Positions 1-10,523 of a stretch of DNA of 64,000 nucleotides are shown here, piece by piece. Position numbers and translations under genes: made by a program. Origin of the DNA: Ochrobactrum sp. Marseille-Q0166 (GTDB lineage Bacteria; Pseudomonadota; Alphaproteobacteria; Rhizobiales; Rhizobiaceae); assembly GCF_014397025.1 (NCBI RefSeq), contig NZ_JACJUO010000001.1, positions 1,970,501 to 2,034,500 on the forward strand. Reading direction: 5' to 3'. Position 1 is the stretch's first letter. Each line of letters begins with the position of its first letter. Under the pieces are notes generated by a model. It was not told where the DNA came from, searched no databases, and saw only the letters and a program-made list of their open reading frames with translations.

Positions 1-1031
1 AGCATACCAAGCGTAAGCTGAACACCTGAATCTTCCGCAACGGGCTCGTACATTTCAGCCACATCGCGAACGATTGGAGCCACAGGCATATCATCAAGGT
101 TCTCTGACGAATAACCTGCTTCGAGACGAGAAATCATCAGGATCGCACTGAATGTACGGATCAACTGATCGGATTCGCCAATAATATCCTCGAGCGCCGC
201 ACGATATTCCGGCCCAGCTTTCTTCCCAGACAGAGCTTCTTCAGCACGATTGCGCAGACGCGTAAGCGGTGTCTTGAGATCATGGGCAATATTATCGGAA
301 ACCTGTTTCAGGCCCTCGTTCAACTCGAGAATGCGCCCAAGCATAACATTCAGATTGCCAGACAAGCGGTCGAACTCGTCACCTGAACCATTGACAGGCA
401 GTCGCCCGGTGAGATCACCGTCCATAATGCGCTGCGATGCACGCGACATGTCATCAATACGCTTGAGTGCCCGGCGGCCAACAAAAAACCAGATCAGAAG
501 GGCACCAGCCCCCATAATACCAAGTGCCAGCATCAGCGAACTGCGAACAAGATCGCGGAAGCGTTCAGGTTCGCCAAGATCACGACCAACCAGCAGGCGC
601 ATACCATTGGGCAACGCAATCACCACAGCAATCGCGCGGTGCTCGGTTTCTGTTCCTTGTTCGCCATAGCGCCGGTACTTGAACGCCCGTTCAACGATCC
701 CGTCAGTATCAAGCACGCCCGGTTCCACGCCCTCGACATTGCCTGACAAAATACGCCCGGAAGGATCGGCAACGAGATAAAGATATGCACCCGGCTGCCG
801 CGAACGATAATCAATCGTCCGAACAAGCTGGGGGATACCACCACGCGCATAGGCTTTGCCAATGCTTGCAACTTCCTCGCCCAGCGCTTCCTGTGTCTGA
901 CTGTTGATCATTGAAGCCGAAAGATTGGTCATATAGAAGACCAGAGCCACTGCCCCAACAGCAAACAAAAGAAGGTAGAGCGCAGAAAGGCGCGCAGCCG
1001 TGGTGCGCATGAGCGCAGAAAAACGGCTCAT
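1..1031 (-). CDS. Sensor histidine kinase (3' end outside window)
   Basis: Membrane sensor kinase of a two-component pair. The visible part begins with a transmembrane helix at about residues 12-33, a short periplasmic sensor region, a second helix at about 160-180, a HAMP linker and a dimerisation domain with the phospho-accepting His250 in the motif NIAHDLKTPLTRLRNR. The ATP-binding domain lies mostly beyond base 1, so the gene is incomplete here. Its ATG overlaps the stop of the upstream response regulator by 4 bases (ATGA), so the two are translated together. The signal it senses cannot be told from the sequence; its place after degP suggests an envelope-stress or similar role, which is inference. 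Confidence 0.9.
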   Translation of the reverse strand, partial: MSRFSALMRTTAARLSALYLLLFAVGAVALVFYMTNLSASMINSQTQEALGEEVASIGKAYARGGIPQLVRTIDYRSRQPGAYLYLVADPSGRILSGNVEGVEPGVLDTDGIVERAFKYRRYGEQGTETEHRAIAVVIALPNGMRLLVGRDLGEPERFRDLVRSSLMLALGIMGAGALLIWFFVGRRALKRIDDMSRASQRIMDGDLTGRLPVNGSGDEFDRLSGNLNVMLGRILELNEGLKQVSDNIAHDLKTPLTRLRNRAEEALSGKKAGPEYRAALEDIIGESDQLIRTFSAILMISRLEAGYSSENLDDMPVAPIVRDVAEMYEPVAEDSGVQLTLGM

Positions 1032-1741
1032 CCTTCCACCTTGGCATCAACGGCAGAGGCTTTTGTACGCGCAGCTTTGAGCATATAACCAGCGCCGCGA
1101 ACGGTATGCAGAAGCGGGCCGTCAAAGCCCTTTTCAATCTTTGAGCGCAATCTCGAAATATGCACGTCGATCACATTTGTCTGCGGATCAAAATGATAAT
1201 CCCAAACGTTTTCGAGCAACATCGTGCGCGTGACAACCTGGCCCGCATGACGCATCAGATATTCGAGAAGACGAAATTCGCGCGGCTGTAGTGTTATGTC
1301 CACATTCTGTCTGCGTGCCGTGTGCGCCAGACGGTCCAGTTCCAGATCACCGACACGATAAATCGTGTCGGCTTCGCGTGGGCTTGAGCGACGTTGTAAA
1401 ACTTCCACACGCGCCAGCAATTCAGAAAATGCATAGGGCTTGGTAAGATAATCATCGCCACCAGCGCGCAAGCCGGTCACACGATCATCCACTTCTCCAA
1501 GGGCAGAAAGGATAAGAACCGGAGTTTTCATGCCTTTGGCACGCAAGCCTGCGACCACTGAAAGTCCGTCACGCTTCGGTAACATGCGATCAACGACAAG
1601 AACATCATAATTGCCATTTTCCGCAAGTGCGTAACCAGTCTCACCGTCGCCCGCAATATCCGCAGAGTGGCCGGCCTCGCTAAAGGCCTTCTCAAGATAA
1701 CGGGCCGCTTCGCGGTCATCTTCAATAACGAGAATTTTCAT
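1028..1741 (-). CDS. OmpR-family response regulator
   Basis: DNA-binding response regulator of 237 residues. The receiver domain (about 1-120) carries the acidic pair at 8-9, the phospho-accepting Asp51 in VVDRMLPKRDG and Lys101 in LTKPY. A winged-helix OmpR/PhoB effector domain fills residues 130-228 and ends in the typical TVRGAGYML. It is the partner of the overlapping downstream kinase and lies 128 bases after degP on the same strand, so it may be read from the degP transcript or from its own promoter in that gap. Target genes are unknown. Confidence 0.93.
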   Translation of the reverse strand: MKILVIEDDREAARYLEKAFSEAGHSADIAGDGETGYALAENGNYDVLVVDRMLPKRDGLSVVAGLRAKGMKTPVLILSALGEVDDRVTGLRAGGDDYLTKPYAFSELLARVEVLQRRSSPREADTIYRVGDLELDRLAHTARRQNVDITLQPREFRLLEYLMRHAGQVVTRTMLLENVWDYHFDPQTNVIDVHISRLRSKIEKGFDGPLLHTVRGAGYMLKAARTKASAVDAKVEG

Positions 1742-1869
1742 GGCTCTATCCCAAAACAGGCGACGACGGTTGCAAAAACAATAGGTTGTCAGGCAAAATG
1801 AAGCAATGGCAGACGGGTTATCCGCCTGCCATTATGTTTTGATAGGTTAATCAATCAAAAGCTCCAAGC

Positions 1870-3417
1870 TTATTCCTGATCGATTGGCAACGCTACAAAG
1901 CGGCTCTGATCATCGTTCTGAAGCTGCAACAACACAGCCTTACGACCAGCCTTGGAAGCTTCTGCTATCGCCTTATCGATGTCTTTTGCGCTGTTAACGA
2001 CCTGATTGTTAACGCTCACGATGGTTTCGCCGGTACGGATACCACGATCAGCCGCATCGCTGTCAGGATCGACATTGGTGATGACAACGCCATCACCATC
2101 TTCTGACGGTGTGACAGTCAGGCCGTAAGAGTCGAGGGTTTCACCCTGCCCTGTATCACCAGAACCGGGCTTGCCGGTATCGGCCTTGCCCTGATCCTGT
2201 GGCATCGCACCGATCTTGATATCGATCTCTTCGGCCTTGCCCTTGCGCCATACAGTTAAAGCAGCCTTTTCGCCCGGCACAATATTGGCAATCTTTCGAG
2301 CCAGATCGCGGGGATCCTGTACAGTCTCACCATTCACGGCGGTGATCACATCACCAGCCTTGATGCCAGCCTTTACAGCAGGCCCATCAGCCTGCGGTGA
2401 AGAGACCAGTGCACCCTTTTCTTCAGCGAGACCCAGCGAAGCTGCTATATCCTTATTAACTGGCTGAATCTGAACACCAATCCAACCACGCTCGACCGAA
2501 CCCTTCTTGATCAGCTGATCAACAACCTGCTTCGCTGTTGACGCAGGAATTGCGAAAGCGATACCAACACTGCCGCCGGAAGGCGAGAAGATTGCGGTAT
2601 TGATGCCGATCACTTCACCCGCCTGGTCGAAAGTTGGACCACCGGAATTTCCTTTGTTAACGGCAGCATCGATCTGGATGAAGTCATCATATAGACTTGC
2701 GCCAATGTCACGACCGCGTGCCGAAACAATGCCGGAAGTTACAGTACCACCGAGACCAAAGGGGTTACCGACCGCAACAACCCAGTCGCCAACGCGGATC
2801 TTATTGTCATCGCCAAATTTCACATAGGTGAATTTCTTTTTCGGCTCATCAACCTTAAGGACAGCAAGGTCAGTGCGGGGATCCGTACCAATCAGCTTTG
2901 CGTCGATTTCTGTGCCGTCATCAAGAACAACACTATAAGCATCACCATCGGAAACGACGTGATTATTGGTTACAAGGTAGCCGTCTTCGGAGATGAAGAA
3001 GCCAGATCCCTGTGCAAATGGACGTTCATGGCCAGGGCGAGCCTTTGGACCTTTACCTGGACGACGGCCTTCAGGACGCGCATCACCGCGTGGCTCCATG
3101 CCAAAGTCACGGAAGAAACGCTTCAGAGGATGACCATCTGGCAACTGGTCAAAGCCCGGAGGGGTTTGCATCTGCTGACCACGGCTATCGGCTTCCTGTA
3201 CATCTTTCTTGACGCGAACACTGACAACTGCCGGGCGCACTTTCTCAACGAGGTCTGCAAAGCCAGCCTGCTGAGGTGCATTCACGCTCACCGCATCGGC
3301 ACGCGCATTTTCCATAACACCCATCGGGCCGGTTGCGACAAACGCACCAGCCAATGCTGCCGACAGCGCAATTGCTGCAACACCTTTGCGATACTTGGAA
3401 GTAATGATCTTCGACAT
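1870..3417 (-). CDS. degP: Periplasmic serine protease Do (DegP/HtrA)
   Basis: Periplasmic protease and chaperone that removes misfolded envelope proteins. The 515-residue protein has a signal peptide (cleavage near ARA-DAV, residue 40), a trypsin-like domain with catalytic triad His153 (NNHVVSD), Asp183 (RTDLAVL) and Ser258 (GNSGGP), then two PDZ domains at about 300-390 and 425-510. A basic, Gly/Pro-rich insert around 105-132 lies in the LA loop. The gene follows ccmH, the arrangement known for rhizobial cycHJKL-degP; the 152-base gap leaves room for its own promoter. Length and domain order are normal for DegP. Confidence 0.95.
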   Translation of the reverse strand: MSKIITSKYRKGVAAIALSAALAGAFVATGPMGVMENARADAVSVNAPQQAGFADLVEKVRPAVVSVRVKKDVQEADSRGQQMQTPPGFDQLPDGHPLKRFFRDFGMEPRGDARPEGRRPGKGPKARPGHERPFAQGSGFFISEDGYLVTNNHVVSDGDAYSVVLDDGTEIDAKLIGTDPRTDLAVLKVDEPKKKFTYVKFGDDNKIRVGDWVVAVGNPFGLGGTVTSGIVSARGRDIGASLYDDFIQIDAAVNKGNSGGPTFDQAGEVIGINTAIFSPSGGSVGIAFAIPASTAKQVVDQLIKKGSVERGWIGVQIQPVNKDIAASLGLAEEKGALVSSPQADGPAVKAGIKAGDVITAVNGETVQDPRDLARKIANIVPGEKAALTVWRKGKAEEIDIKIGAMPQDQGKADTGKPGSGDTGQGETLDSYGLTVTPSEDGDGVVITNVDPDSDAADRGIRTGETIVSVNNQVVNSAKDIDKAIAEASKAGRKAVLLQLQNDDQSRFVALPIDQE

Positions 3418-3569
3418 CTGGCTCTCCTTACAAGAAGCAATCCGGGGTTGGCCCTCTTGGGTGGCACCTACCCTGTTAATCCGTTATGGTCGTAAGATAG
3501 TCAGCGCTACCTTACCGCTCAATTTCCGGAAAATGAAAGTTTTGTAAGGTTTGAAAGCCCGTCAAATTA

Positions 3570-4046
3570 TTATTTATCGTCGAGAAGACGGGAAAGCTCG
3601 GCTTTTTCGCTATCAGACAGCGGCTTTTGCACGTCTGGAACCGCATTTCTCCTGCGGAAGGCAATCATCAAGGCAATGCCACCAAACAATAAAATGGCAA
3701 CCGGGAAACCCCAGAGAATTGCCGTTTGCGCATTGAAACGTGGTTTCAGCAGGACAAACTCGCCATAGCGGTCGACCACGAAATCGACGACTTGCTTATC
3801 AGAATCGCCAGATGTCAGACGTTCGCGCACCAGAAGACGCAAATCACGTGCAAGTTCGGCATTGGAATCGTCGATCGATTCGTTCTGGCAAACCATACAA
3901 CGCAGCTCAGCCGAGATTTGCCTAGCGCGCTTTTCCAGTTGCGGATCAGAAAGTATTTCGTCTGGATTAACCGCAAAAGCGGCTGACATGTGAAATGCCA
4001 GCAAAAGCGTCAGTAAAGCTGCAATTAATCTTTTTCCGATCTTCAT
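3570..4046 (-). CDS. ccmH: Cytochrome c maturation protein CcmH (CycL)
   Basis: Membrane-anchored periplasmic thiol protein that reduces the haem-binding cysteines of apocytochrome c and works with CcmF and CcmI in haem ligation. It shows a signal peptide, the family motif LRCMVCQ with redox cysteines Cys50 and Cys53, and one C-terminal membrane helix at about residues 108-128. Its 158 residues match the short CcmH/CycL type that lacks the C-terminal TPR part, which is supplied by ccmI. Its ATG overlaps the ccmF stop by 4 bases. Confidence 0.95.
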   Translation of the reverse strand: MKIGKRLIAALLTLLLAFHMSAAFAVNPDEILSDPQLEKRARQISAELRCMVCQNESIDDSNAELARDLRLLVRERLTSGDSDKQVVDFVVDRYGEFVLLKPRFNAQTAILWGFPVAILLFGGIALMIAFRRRNAVPDVQKPLSDSEKAELSRLLDDK

Positions 4047-6034
4047 ATGGTCACCCCTGCCTCTTTCGAAGAGGGCTTACGCGCCTTCGATGGAGCACCA
4101 ACACGCAAACGACGATCCGCAAGCGAAAAGATTGCGCCAATCATCATAACCAGTGCACCATACCAGATCAGTGTTACATGCGGCTTCCACCAAACGCGAA
4201 CAACGATCGAGCCATCGCCCGGCTCGTCCCCCAAAGCCACATAAACCTGACTGAACCACAGTGTTTTGATGCCGGATTCCGTCGTTGGCATCTGCCGAGC
4301 GGGGAAAAACCGCTTCGACGGCTCAATCAATCCCATCTCGCGACCCGAAGAATCGATCAGTGTGAACGTTCCGCGATTTTCAGTGAAATTCGATCCGGTC
4401 AGTGGACGCAAACCATCAAATCGCAACGAATAATCCGCTGCCTTTGTGGTTTCACCGGGGCGCATGACCAGAACATTTTCTGTTCCAAAGGTGGTCACAC
4501 TGACAATGCCAAGCAGCGTCAGACCAAGACCGATATGCGCCAGCGCAGTCCCGAAAACCGAACGCGGAAGGCCTTTGAAACGGGAGACCGCTTTGAACGC
4601 CGAAACCTTGCCAATGCCCGCCTTAAGCCACAGATCAGTGAGGCTTCCGACAATTAGCCACACGGCGAGGCCAACGCCCATAGCAGCGAGAACCGAATGA
4701 GAATTGCTCTGCCACAGAACGATACCCACTGTAATGAGAGCAAAAGCAAAAGCCACCATCAGCCTTTGTGCAACACCATAAAGATCACCCCGTTTCCATG
4801 CCAGCAATGGCCCGAACGGAACCGCGAAAAGCAGCGGAATCATCAGTGGCCCAAATGTCATGTTGAAGAATGGCGCACCAACAGAAATTTTCTCTCCGGT
4901 CAGAACTTCCAGCAACAGTGGATAAAGCGTGCCAATGAGAACGGTTGCAGCGGCTGTTGTAAGGAAGAGATTGTTGAAGACCAGTGCACCTTCACGCGAG
5001 ATTGGCTGAAAGAGCCCACCCGATGAGAGGCTTTGCACGCGCAACGCAAACAGCGACAGCGACCCACCGATAAAGATTGCGAGAATGGCAAGAATAAACA
5101 GTCCACGGCCCGGGTCAGTCGCAAAACTGTGCACCGACGTCAGCACACCGGAACGCACAAGGAAAGTGCCGAGCAGCGACAACGAGAAGGTCAGAATCGC
5201 CAGTAGCACTGTCCAGATTTTAAGCGCTGAGCGCTTTTCCATGACAATAGCGGAATGAAGCAAGGCCGTACCAACCAGCCAGGGCATGAAGGACGCATTT
5301 TCAACCGGATCCCAGAACCACCAGCCGCCCCACCCGAGTTCGTAATAGGCCCAATAAGACCCCATGGCGATGCCACCAGTGAGAAACATCCATGCAACCA
5401 GCGCCCAAGGACGAACCCAACGCGCCCATGCGGCGTCGAGACGACCTTCGATCAAAGCGGCCACAGCGAACGAGAAACAGACTGAAAAGCCCACATAGCC
5501 GAGATAGAGCAGCGGCGGATGGATTGCGAGACCAATGTCCTGCAGGATGGGATTGAGATCACCGCCTTCAATCGGGGCGGGAACAATGCGCGTGAAGGGA
5601 TTGGAGGTAAAAATGATAAAGGCAAGAAATGCAGTACCGATCCAGCCCTGAACGCCAAGTACGTTCGCCCGCAGGGTTTCCGGGAGATTTCCGGAAAAGG
5701 CTGCAACAAGGGCGCTGAAGAAACTCAGAATAAGCACCCAAAGTAGCATCGAGCCTTCGTGATTACCCCACACGCCGGTGATCTTATAGAGCATCGGCTT
5801 TTGCGAGTGTGAATTCTCGACAACATTCAGCACCGAAAAATCCGACACAATGTAAGCAAAGGTCAGGACTGCAAAAGAAAAAGCAATCAGGGCGAATACC
5901 GCAAGAGCTGTAGGAACAGCAACGCCCATCAGTTGCATGTCTCGGCGTTGAGCGCCCACAACAGGTACGACCGACTGAACCACCGACAAAGCAAGCGCCA
6001 GGACAAGCGCAAAATGACCAATCTCAATACTCAT
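4043..6034 (-). CDS. ccmF: Cytochrome c haem lyase subunit CcmF (CycK)
   Basis: Large polytopic membrane protein (663 residues, about 14-15 helices) that receives haem from CcmE and attaches it to apocytochrome c in the periplasm. The tryptophan-rich WWD haem-handling motif is at about 234-250 ([20 protein letters not shown]), and conserved haem-ligand histidine regions flank it (His172 in [12 protein letters not shown]). It sits between ccmE (18-base gap) and ccmH (4-base overlap) in a four-gene operon. The length is normal for the family. Confidence 0.97.
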   Translation of the reverse strand: MSIEIGHFALVLALALSVVQSVVPVVGAQRRDMQLMGVAVPTALAVFALIAFSFAVLTFAYIVSDFSVLNVVENSHSQKPMLYKITGVWGNHEGSMLLWVLILSFFSALVAAFSGNLPETLRANVLGVQGWIGTAFLAFIIFTSNPFTRIVPAPIEGGDLNPILQDIGLAIHPPLLYLGYVGFSVCFSFAVAALIEGRLDAAWARWVRPWALVAWMFLTGGIAMGSYWAYYELGWGGWWFWDPVENASFMPWLVGTALLHSAIVMEKRSALKIWTVLLAILTFSLSLLGTFLVRSGVLTSVHSFATDPGRGLFILAILAIFIGGSLSLFALRVQSLSSGGLFQPISREGALVFNNLFLTTAAATVLIGTLYPLLLEVLTGEKISVGAPFFNMTFGPLMIPLLFAVPFGPLLAWKRGDLYGVAQRLMVAFAFALITVGIVLWQSNSHSVLAAMGVGLAVWLIVGSLTDLWLKAGIGKVSAFKAVSRFKGLPRSVFGTALAHIGLGLTLLGIVSVTTFGTENVLVMRPGETTKAADYSLRFDGLRPLTGSNFTENRGTFTLIDSSGREMGLIEPSKRFFPARQMPTTESGIKTLWFSQVYVALGDEPGDGSIVVRVWWKPHVTLIWYGALVMMIGAIFSLADRRLRVGAPSKARKPSSKEAGVTI

Positions 6035-6052
6035 AGACGCTTCCAGTTCCCA

Positions 6053-6550
6053 TTATTGACCTTCCCAAACGCCCTTCTTTTTCAGGCTGTCTGCCAGGTC
6101 TTTCGGAACGTAATTTTCGTCATGCTTGGCAAGAACACTGTCCGCGCGAAAAATACCATCCGGCTCAAAGCGGCCTTCCGCAACAACGCCCTGTCCTTCT
6201 CTGAAAAGATCAGGGACAATGCCTTCAAAAACGACTTTGACGGTCTTGATCGTGTCAGTGACTGTGAAACGCAGCTCACTGCCCTCTCGCACAACCGAGC
6301 CTTCTTCGACAAGACCACCAAGCCGGAAACGTGCGCCAGATGAGATTTCCTGTTCAGTCAGATCGGCTGGCGTTCGGAAAAAACGGATATCCTGACTGAA
6401 AGCCATGAGCATAAGGCCAACCGCAATCGCCAGCACCACCAGAGCACCGCCAATCAGCATCAGTCGCTTGCGCTTTCTGCGGCTAACTGTACGAGCCAAA
6501 TTGCCCACTGGCTTGATGTTGCGTTCATTGCCTTGTGCAGTCGCACTCAT
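6053..6550 (-). CDS. ccmE: Haem chaperone CcmE (CycJ)
   Basis: Periplasmic haem chaperone that binds haem covalently and delivers it to CcmF. A positively charged N-terminus is followed by one membrane anchor (about 29-50) and an OB-fold domain. The haem-binding His143 and the nearby Tyr147 are in [10 protein letters not shown], the family signature. It overlaps the ccmI stop by 4 bases (ATGA). The 165-residue length is normal. Confidence 0.96.
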   Translation of the reverse strand: MSATAQGNERNIKPVGNLARTVSRRKRKRLMLIGGALVVLAIAVGLMLMAFSQDIRFFRTPADLTEQEISSGARFRLGGLVEEGSVVREGSELRFTVTDTIKTVKVVFEGIVPDLFREGQGVVAEGRFEPDGIFRADSVLAKHDENYVPKDLADSLKKKGVWEGQ

Positions 6551-7686
6551 TGTGTTGCGCTCCCTGCTTCCAACCCAAGTCCTGCGGCAAAGCTTTCAAG
6601 CTGAGCCCGCTTTTCGCCATCCATTGCCGCGGCACCGCGCTTCAGCGCGTCAAGAGCAGCATCGCGGCGATCAAGGATCATATATGAGCGGACGAGACGC
6701 TTCCAGCCGTCGAGATTATCGCCATTTTTGCGAAGCGTTTCATCAAGGCGCTGGACCATGCCTTCAACCATAGCTCTACGGTCTTCCGCACTCATTGAGG
6801 CCGCAGCATCGACGTCTTCCGAAGTCGGCCCCTTCACCGACGGCTGCGATTGAATACTTTCACCCTTAATGCGTGCAATCGTTTGCTCGACCTGTGCACG
6901 CCAGGGAGCATCTGCGGGCGCTTTATCCAGGAGGGTCTCAAGGCGATTTATGGCACCGGCTGAATTACCATCCTGCAATTCACCCTGCGCAAGATAATAC
7001 TGGGGGCGAATGTCGTTGGGGTTGAGTGCGGTTGCCTTATTGAAGAGAACTTCAGCCTCCGCAGTGACCGGACCACCGGATACAGCAACCAGGGCTTCAC
7101 CAAGGCCAAGAACGCGCTGAAAATTTTCACCTTCCAGCCGAATTGCTGAACGATAGGCATTAACCGCGTCATTGCCGCGTCCGAAGCGCAGATAAATCGG
7201 TGCCAGAACATCCCAGCCGCGGGCATCATTTGGATTTTGTGCCAGATGCGCTTCAGCGCGCGCGACCAGTTCATCAACTGAGCTATTTTGCGGGCTATCT
7301 GCCAACCTTGCAGCCAAAGGCATGGATGAAATATCAGGAGAACCCAAAATTGGATAAATACCCCAGGCAATCAAAGGCACCGCCAAAACCGAAGCGAAGG
7401 CCAATAGTCGTCCAGAGCGCACCTGTCTGGAAATAGTGTTTGCTTCAGAGTTACTTCTCTCGGCACTCAGAATGCGTCGGGAAATTTCAATGCGCGCCTG
7501 CTCTGCACTTGGCGCATCAATCATACCGCGCGCTGCGTCTGTCTCAACCTCGCGCAGTTGATCACGATAGACTTCAAGATCATTTTTTTCAGGGGGCAAA
7601 AATTCCTGCTTGTTCCGTGTCAGCGGCAACAAAACAATCATAGTAGCTGCAAAAGTCAGCAGTGCGGCAATCAACCAGAATTCCAT
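6547..7686 (-). CDS. ccmI: Cytochrome c maturation TPR protein CcmI (CycH)
   Basis: First gene of the ccmIEFH operon. The 379-residue protein has two N-terminal membrane helices (about 3-20 and 92-112) flanking a cytoplasmic loop, then a periplasmic region of TPR repeats (about 135-360) that holds apocytochrome c for CcmFH. In Rhizobium leguminosarum the cycHJKL operon is needed for cytochrome c formation and high-affinity iron uptake. The promoter should lie in the 188-base gap before the start. Confidence 0.93.
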   Translation of the reverse strand: MEFWLIAALLTFAATMIVLLPLTRNKQEFLPPEKNDLEVYRDQLREVETDAARGMIDAPSAEQARIEISRRILSAERSNSEANTISRQVRSGRLLAFASVLAVPLIAWGIYPILGSPDISSMPLAARLADSPQNSSVDELVARAEAHLAQNPNDARGWDVLAPIYLRFGRGNDAVNAYRSAIRLEGENFQRVLGLGEALVAVSGGPVTAEAEVLFNKATALNPNDIRPQYYLAQGELQDGNSAGAINRLETLLDKAPADAPWRAQVEQTIARIKGESIQSQPSVKGPTSEDVDAAASMSAEDRRAMVEGMVQRLDETLRKNGDNLDGWKRLVRSYMILDRRDAALDALKRGAAAMDGEKRAQLESFAAGLGLEAGSATQ

Positions 7687-7874
7687 GGCTGAGACTTAAT
7701 CCCAGCAGGCATAAAAACCAACTCGAACGGCGTTGATTCCGGCTGACTAGGGCAATTCGCCGCAAAGCAGTAATCATCAAATACAAGTTTTCAAGTATGA
7801 GAATGCATATCGAGAACACCCGCAATGCACTGCATGCATAACTGCATATGACGACTCACATGCTTTCCAAACCT

Positions 7875-8318
7875 TTATGTCAACGGCGTCCAACTTCCAT
7901 CCGCATTACGGCAAGCCGTCCCGCGAACACTATGGGGTGCCCCCCCGATAACGAAGCTGTGTGTATACTGACGGCAATTTTGCGAACCGACCTGATAAGG
8001 TTGTGCAGCGGTGACATCGCCCGATGAAGAGCCGCTTCCACTCCAGGAAACGGCCTTTCCGGCAGGCGAGTATTCGAGCGCGCGATATTCTGATTCCAAT
8101 GCATTCTTGCGATCGGCAGCGCTCAGCTGATTTGCAGAACTGCCGAGCAAGCCGTTGCCCAAGGGGGCAAGCAAATTCGGCTGCGTCGGTTGCGATGAAG
8201 TGAGCCCGCCAATAGAAGCCAGTCGAGATCCCGTTCCTCCCCCGGACGTAGCACAAGCGGAAAGTGCAAACGCCAAACAAACGACAACCGCCGGAACAGA
8301 AAACCTTGATACCATCAT
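7875..8318 (-). CDS. Outer-membrane lipoprotein, 17-kDa surface antigen-like
   Basis: Small lipoprotein of about 147 residues. The N-terminus is a lipoprotein signal ending in LSAC, so Cys21-22 would be lipidated. The C-terminal part (about 105-147) resembles the RT0821/Lpp0805-type surface domain of 17-kDa antigens, with CRQYTH and GTACRNADGSW. The start was placed at the tandem ATG at 8318/8315, as the frame extended to 8348 adds residues with no signal character. It stands alone between feuQ and ccmI; function is unknown. Confidence 0.75.
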   Translation of the reverse strand: MMVSRFSVPAVVVCLAFALSACATSGGGTGSRLASIGGLTSSQPTQPNLLAPLGNGLLGSSANQLSAADRKNALESEYRALEYSPAGKAVSWSGSGSSSGDVTAAQPYQVGSQNCRQYTHSFVIGGAPHSVRGTACRNADGSWTPLT

Positions 8319-8413
8319 AACAATCGGGCCTTCGTAAAAAATGAGCATACTAACTATCGTAGGAAGCAGCTATTATTCTAACCTTCTAGTTCACACTCTG
8401 GCAAACACAACCA

Positions 8414-9775
8414 TCAATCTTCAGTCAACGGCAAGACAACACGCACCTGAAGACCACCCAGGTTGCTTTTACCCAGATCGAGTGCGCCGCCATATTCCCT
8501 TACCGTGTCCTGAACGATAGCCAATCCAAGACCTGTGCCTGGCTTGGTTTCGTCCACTCGGTTGCCGCGCTTCAATGCAGCTTCAATCTTGTCAGAGGCA
8601 AGGCCCGGACCATCATCCTCGATAATAATTTCAAACTGCCGCTGCGCGGTTGCTACCGGTCGCAAGCTGATTTTCACGCGCTTACGACCCCATTTGCCGG
8701 CATTTTCGACCAGATTGCCGACGATTTCTTCGAGGTCTTCCTTTTCACCGGCAAAAACAGCTTCGGGTAACAAATTATCGAATGTCACACTGAAAGAAGG
8801 ATTGAGTTTGGCAGTCACACGCTGCATTCGTTCCAGTACAGGCGTAACCGGAGTTCGGAAGACCACGCTATCTCGTTGAGCTGCAATACGCGCGCGCTGC
8901 AAATAGTGCTGTATCTGCACCTGCATGGATTCACTCTGTTCCTGAACAATGCGCCCCTGATCGCCGCCAATTGCGCGCGCCTCGTTCGTTAGCACAGAAA
9001 GAGGCGTCTTGAGCGAATGTGCAAGATTGCCGACCTGTGTTCGCGAGCGTTCAACGATGCGGCGGTTATTTTCGATCAGAGCATTCAGTTCGATAGCGAG
9101 AGGCGCGATCTCTATCGGAAGCGCGGTGTCGAGCTTCGGCGAACGCCCCTCTCTAATGTCGGCAAGCGCACGGCGAACTTTATCCAGTGGACGCAAACCA
9201 AAAAGGATCACCGCGGCATTGATAAGCACACTTCCAATGCCGAATATTGCGAGATAAAGCGACAGCTTGCCACGGAAATCCGCAATCTCGCTCATGACTT
9301 CACTGAGATTGCCCATAACCCGAAAGCGCGCAACACGGTTTTCGTTGTCGAGAACGACTTCCGTTTCCACGATATAAAGCTCTTCGCCATTCAGTCCGGG
9401 CAAAGTGTAGCTTCGCATGAAGGAACTGTCGAAAGGTGCCTGCGATATCGGCATTTCCGGTACGACACGACCCACCGACGACAGCGACTGCAGCTTACCA
9501 TTGATATTCGATGACACAGGGTCAACAGCCCAATACCAGCCAGACAGCGGACTGGAATAGCGCAACTCGCCCAGTTCAGGGCGTCCCTGCAGCGTGCCAT
9601 CCGGCGATATACTGACAGCACCGACAAGGCTGAAAAGATGCGCGGTCAGAAGCCGTTCAAAATTATTGCGCGCAGCATCGCCATAAAGCGTACTGATTAA
9701 TGTTGCGACAACAACAAGTGCCAAAATGACCCAGAGCGTCGAAAGGGTTACGACGCGAATCGCAAGGGAACGCAA
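8414..9775 (-). CDS. feuQ: Sensor histidine kinase FeuQ
   Basis: PhoQ-like membrane kinase of 453 residues, partner of FeuP. Two membrane helices (about 10-30 and 172-193) enclose a periplasmic sensor domain. A HAMP-like linker is followed by His253 in NLAHSLKTPLSVL and an ATPase domain with the N box (VGNLVENAGKWG) and G box (EDDGPGL). The assignment rests on the family and on its position beside cycHJKL, as in Rhizobium leguminosarum feuPQ. The only plausible start is TTG at 9775, 23 bases after the feuP stop. In Sinorhizobium meliloti FeuPQ is an osmosensory system controlling cyclic glucan export. Confidence 0.82.
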   Translation of the reverse strand: MRSLAIRVVTLSTLWVILALVVVATLISTLYGDAARNNFERLLTAHLFSLVGAVSISPDGTLQGRPELGELRYSSPLSGWYWAVDPVSSNINGKLQSLSSVGRVVPEMPISQAPFDSSFMRSYTLPGLNGEELYIVETEVVLDNENRVARFRVMGNLSEVMSEIADFRGKLSLYLAIFGIGSVLINAAVILFGLRPLDKVRRALADIREGRSPKLDTALPIEIAPLAIELNALIENNRRIVERSRTQVGNLAHSLKTPLSVLTNEARAIGGDQGRIVQEQSESMQVQIQHYLQRARIAAQRDSVVFRTPVTPVLERMQRVTAKLNPSFSVTFDNLLPEAVFAGEKEDLEEIVGNLVENAGKWGRKRVKISLRPVATAQRQFEIIIEDDGPGLASDKIEAALKRGNRVDETKPGTGLGLAIVQDTVREYGGALDLGKSNLGGLQVRVVLPLTED

Positions 9776-9798
9776 AGGAGGGAAAATGCGAAGAAGCT

Positions 9799-10488
9799 TC
9801 AGTTCTCGCGCCCTTTCATTTCCGGCGGTTCTTCAGAGCGAATGCGATAACCCATGCCGCGCACGGTTTCGATCAGATCGACGCCCATCTTCTTGCGTAG
9901 ACGACCGACAAAGACTTCAATCGTATTGGAATCTCGATCAAAATCCTGATCGTAAAGATGCTCGACCAGTTCGGTACGCGATATAACCTCATCCCTGTGA
10001 TGCATAAGATAAGAAAGAAGTCGGTATTCATGGGATGTGAGTTTAAGCACCACACCGTCGATGCTGGCTTTTGAGGTTTTCGTGTCCAAATGAAGAGGTC
10101 CGCAAACCAGTTCAGAAGATGCGTGCCCTGCCGCACGTCGGATCAACGAACGCAAACGTGCAAGCACTTCCTCTATATGAAAAGGCTTGGCGACATAATC
10201 GTCAGCACCAGCATCAATGCCGGCGACCTTATCGCTCCAGCGATCGCGTGCAGTCAACATCAGGACAGGCATTGTGCGGCCGTCACGGCGCCAACGCTCG
10301 ACAACACTGATGCCATCCATCTGCGGCAGGCCAATATCCAGGATCACAGCATCATAAGGTTCAGTATCGCCGAGATGATGACCTTCCTCGCCATCGAACG
10401 CACTATCTACGACATAGCCTGCGCTCGTCATAGCATCCGAAAGCTGCCGGTTGAGATCTTTATCGTCTTCAACGATCAGAATACGCAA
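9799..10488 (-). CDS. feuP: OmpR-family response regulator FeuP
   Basis: Two-component regulator of 229 residues. The receiver domain has Asp51 in VILDIGLPQMDG and Lys101 in VAKPF; the C-terminal winged helix ends in TVRGMGYRI. The natural N-terminus (RILIVEDD) follows a TTG codon at 10488 with GAGG nine bases before it; a nearby ATG at 10493 is out of frame. It lies 35 bases after the small feuN-like gene and 23 before feuQ, so the three form one transcription unit. Confidence 0.85.
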   Translation of the reverse strand: MRILIVEDDKDLNRQLSDAMTSAGYVVDSAFDGEEGHHLGDTEPYDAVILDIGLPQMDGISVVERWRRDGRTMPVLMLTARDRWSDKVAGIDAGADDYVAKPFHIEEVLARLRSLIRRAAGHASSELVCGPLHLDTKTSKASIDGVVLKLTSHEYRLLSYLMHHRDEVISRTELVEHLYDQDFDRDSNTIEVFVGRLRKKMGVDLIETVRGMGYRIRSEEPPEMKGREN

Positions 10489-10523
10489 ACCATAACCCTC
10501 TGCTTTTATGTGTAGTAAATGGC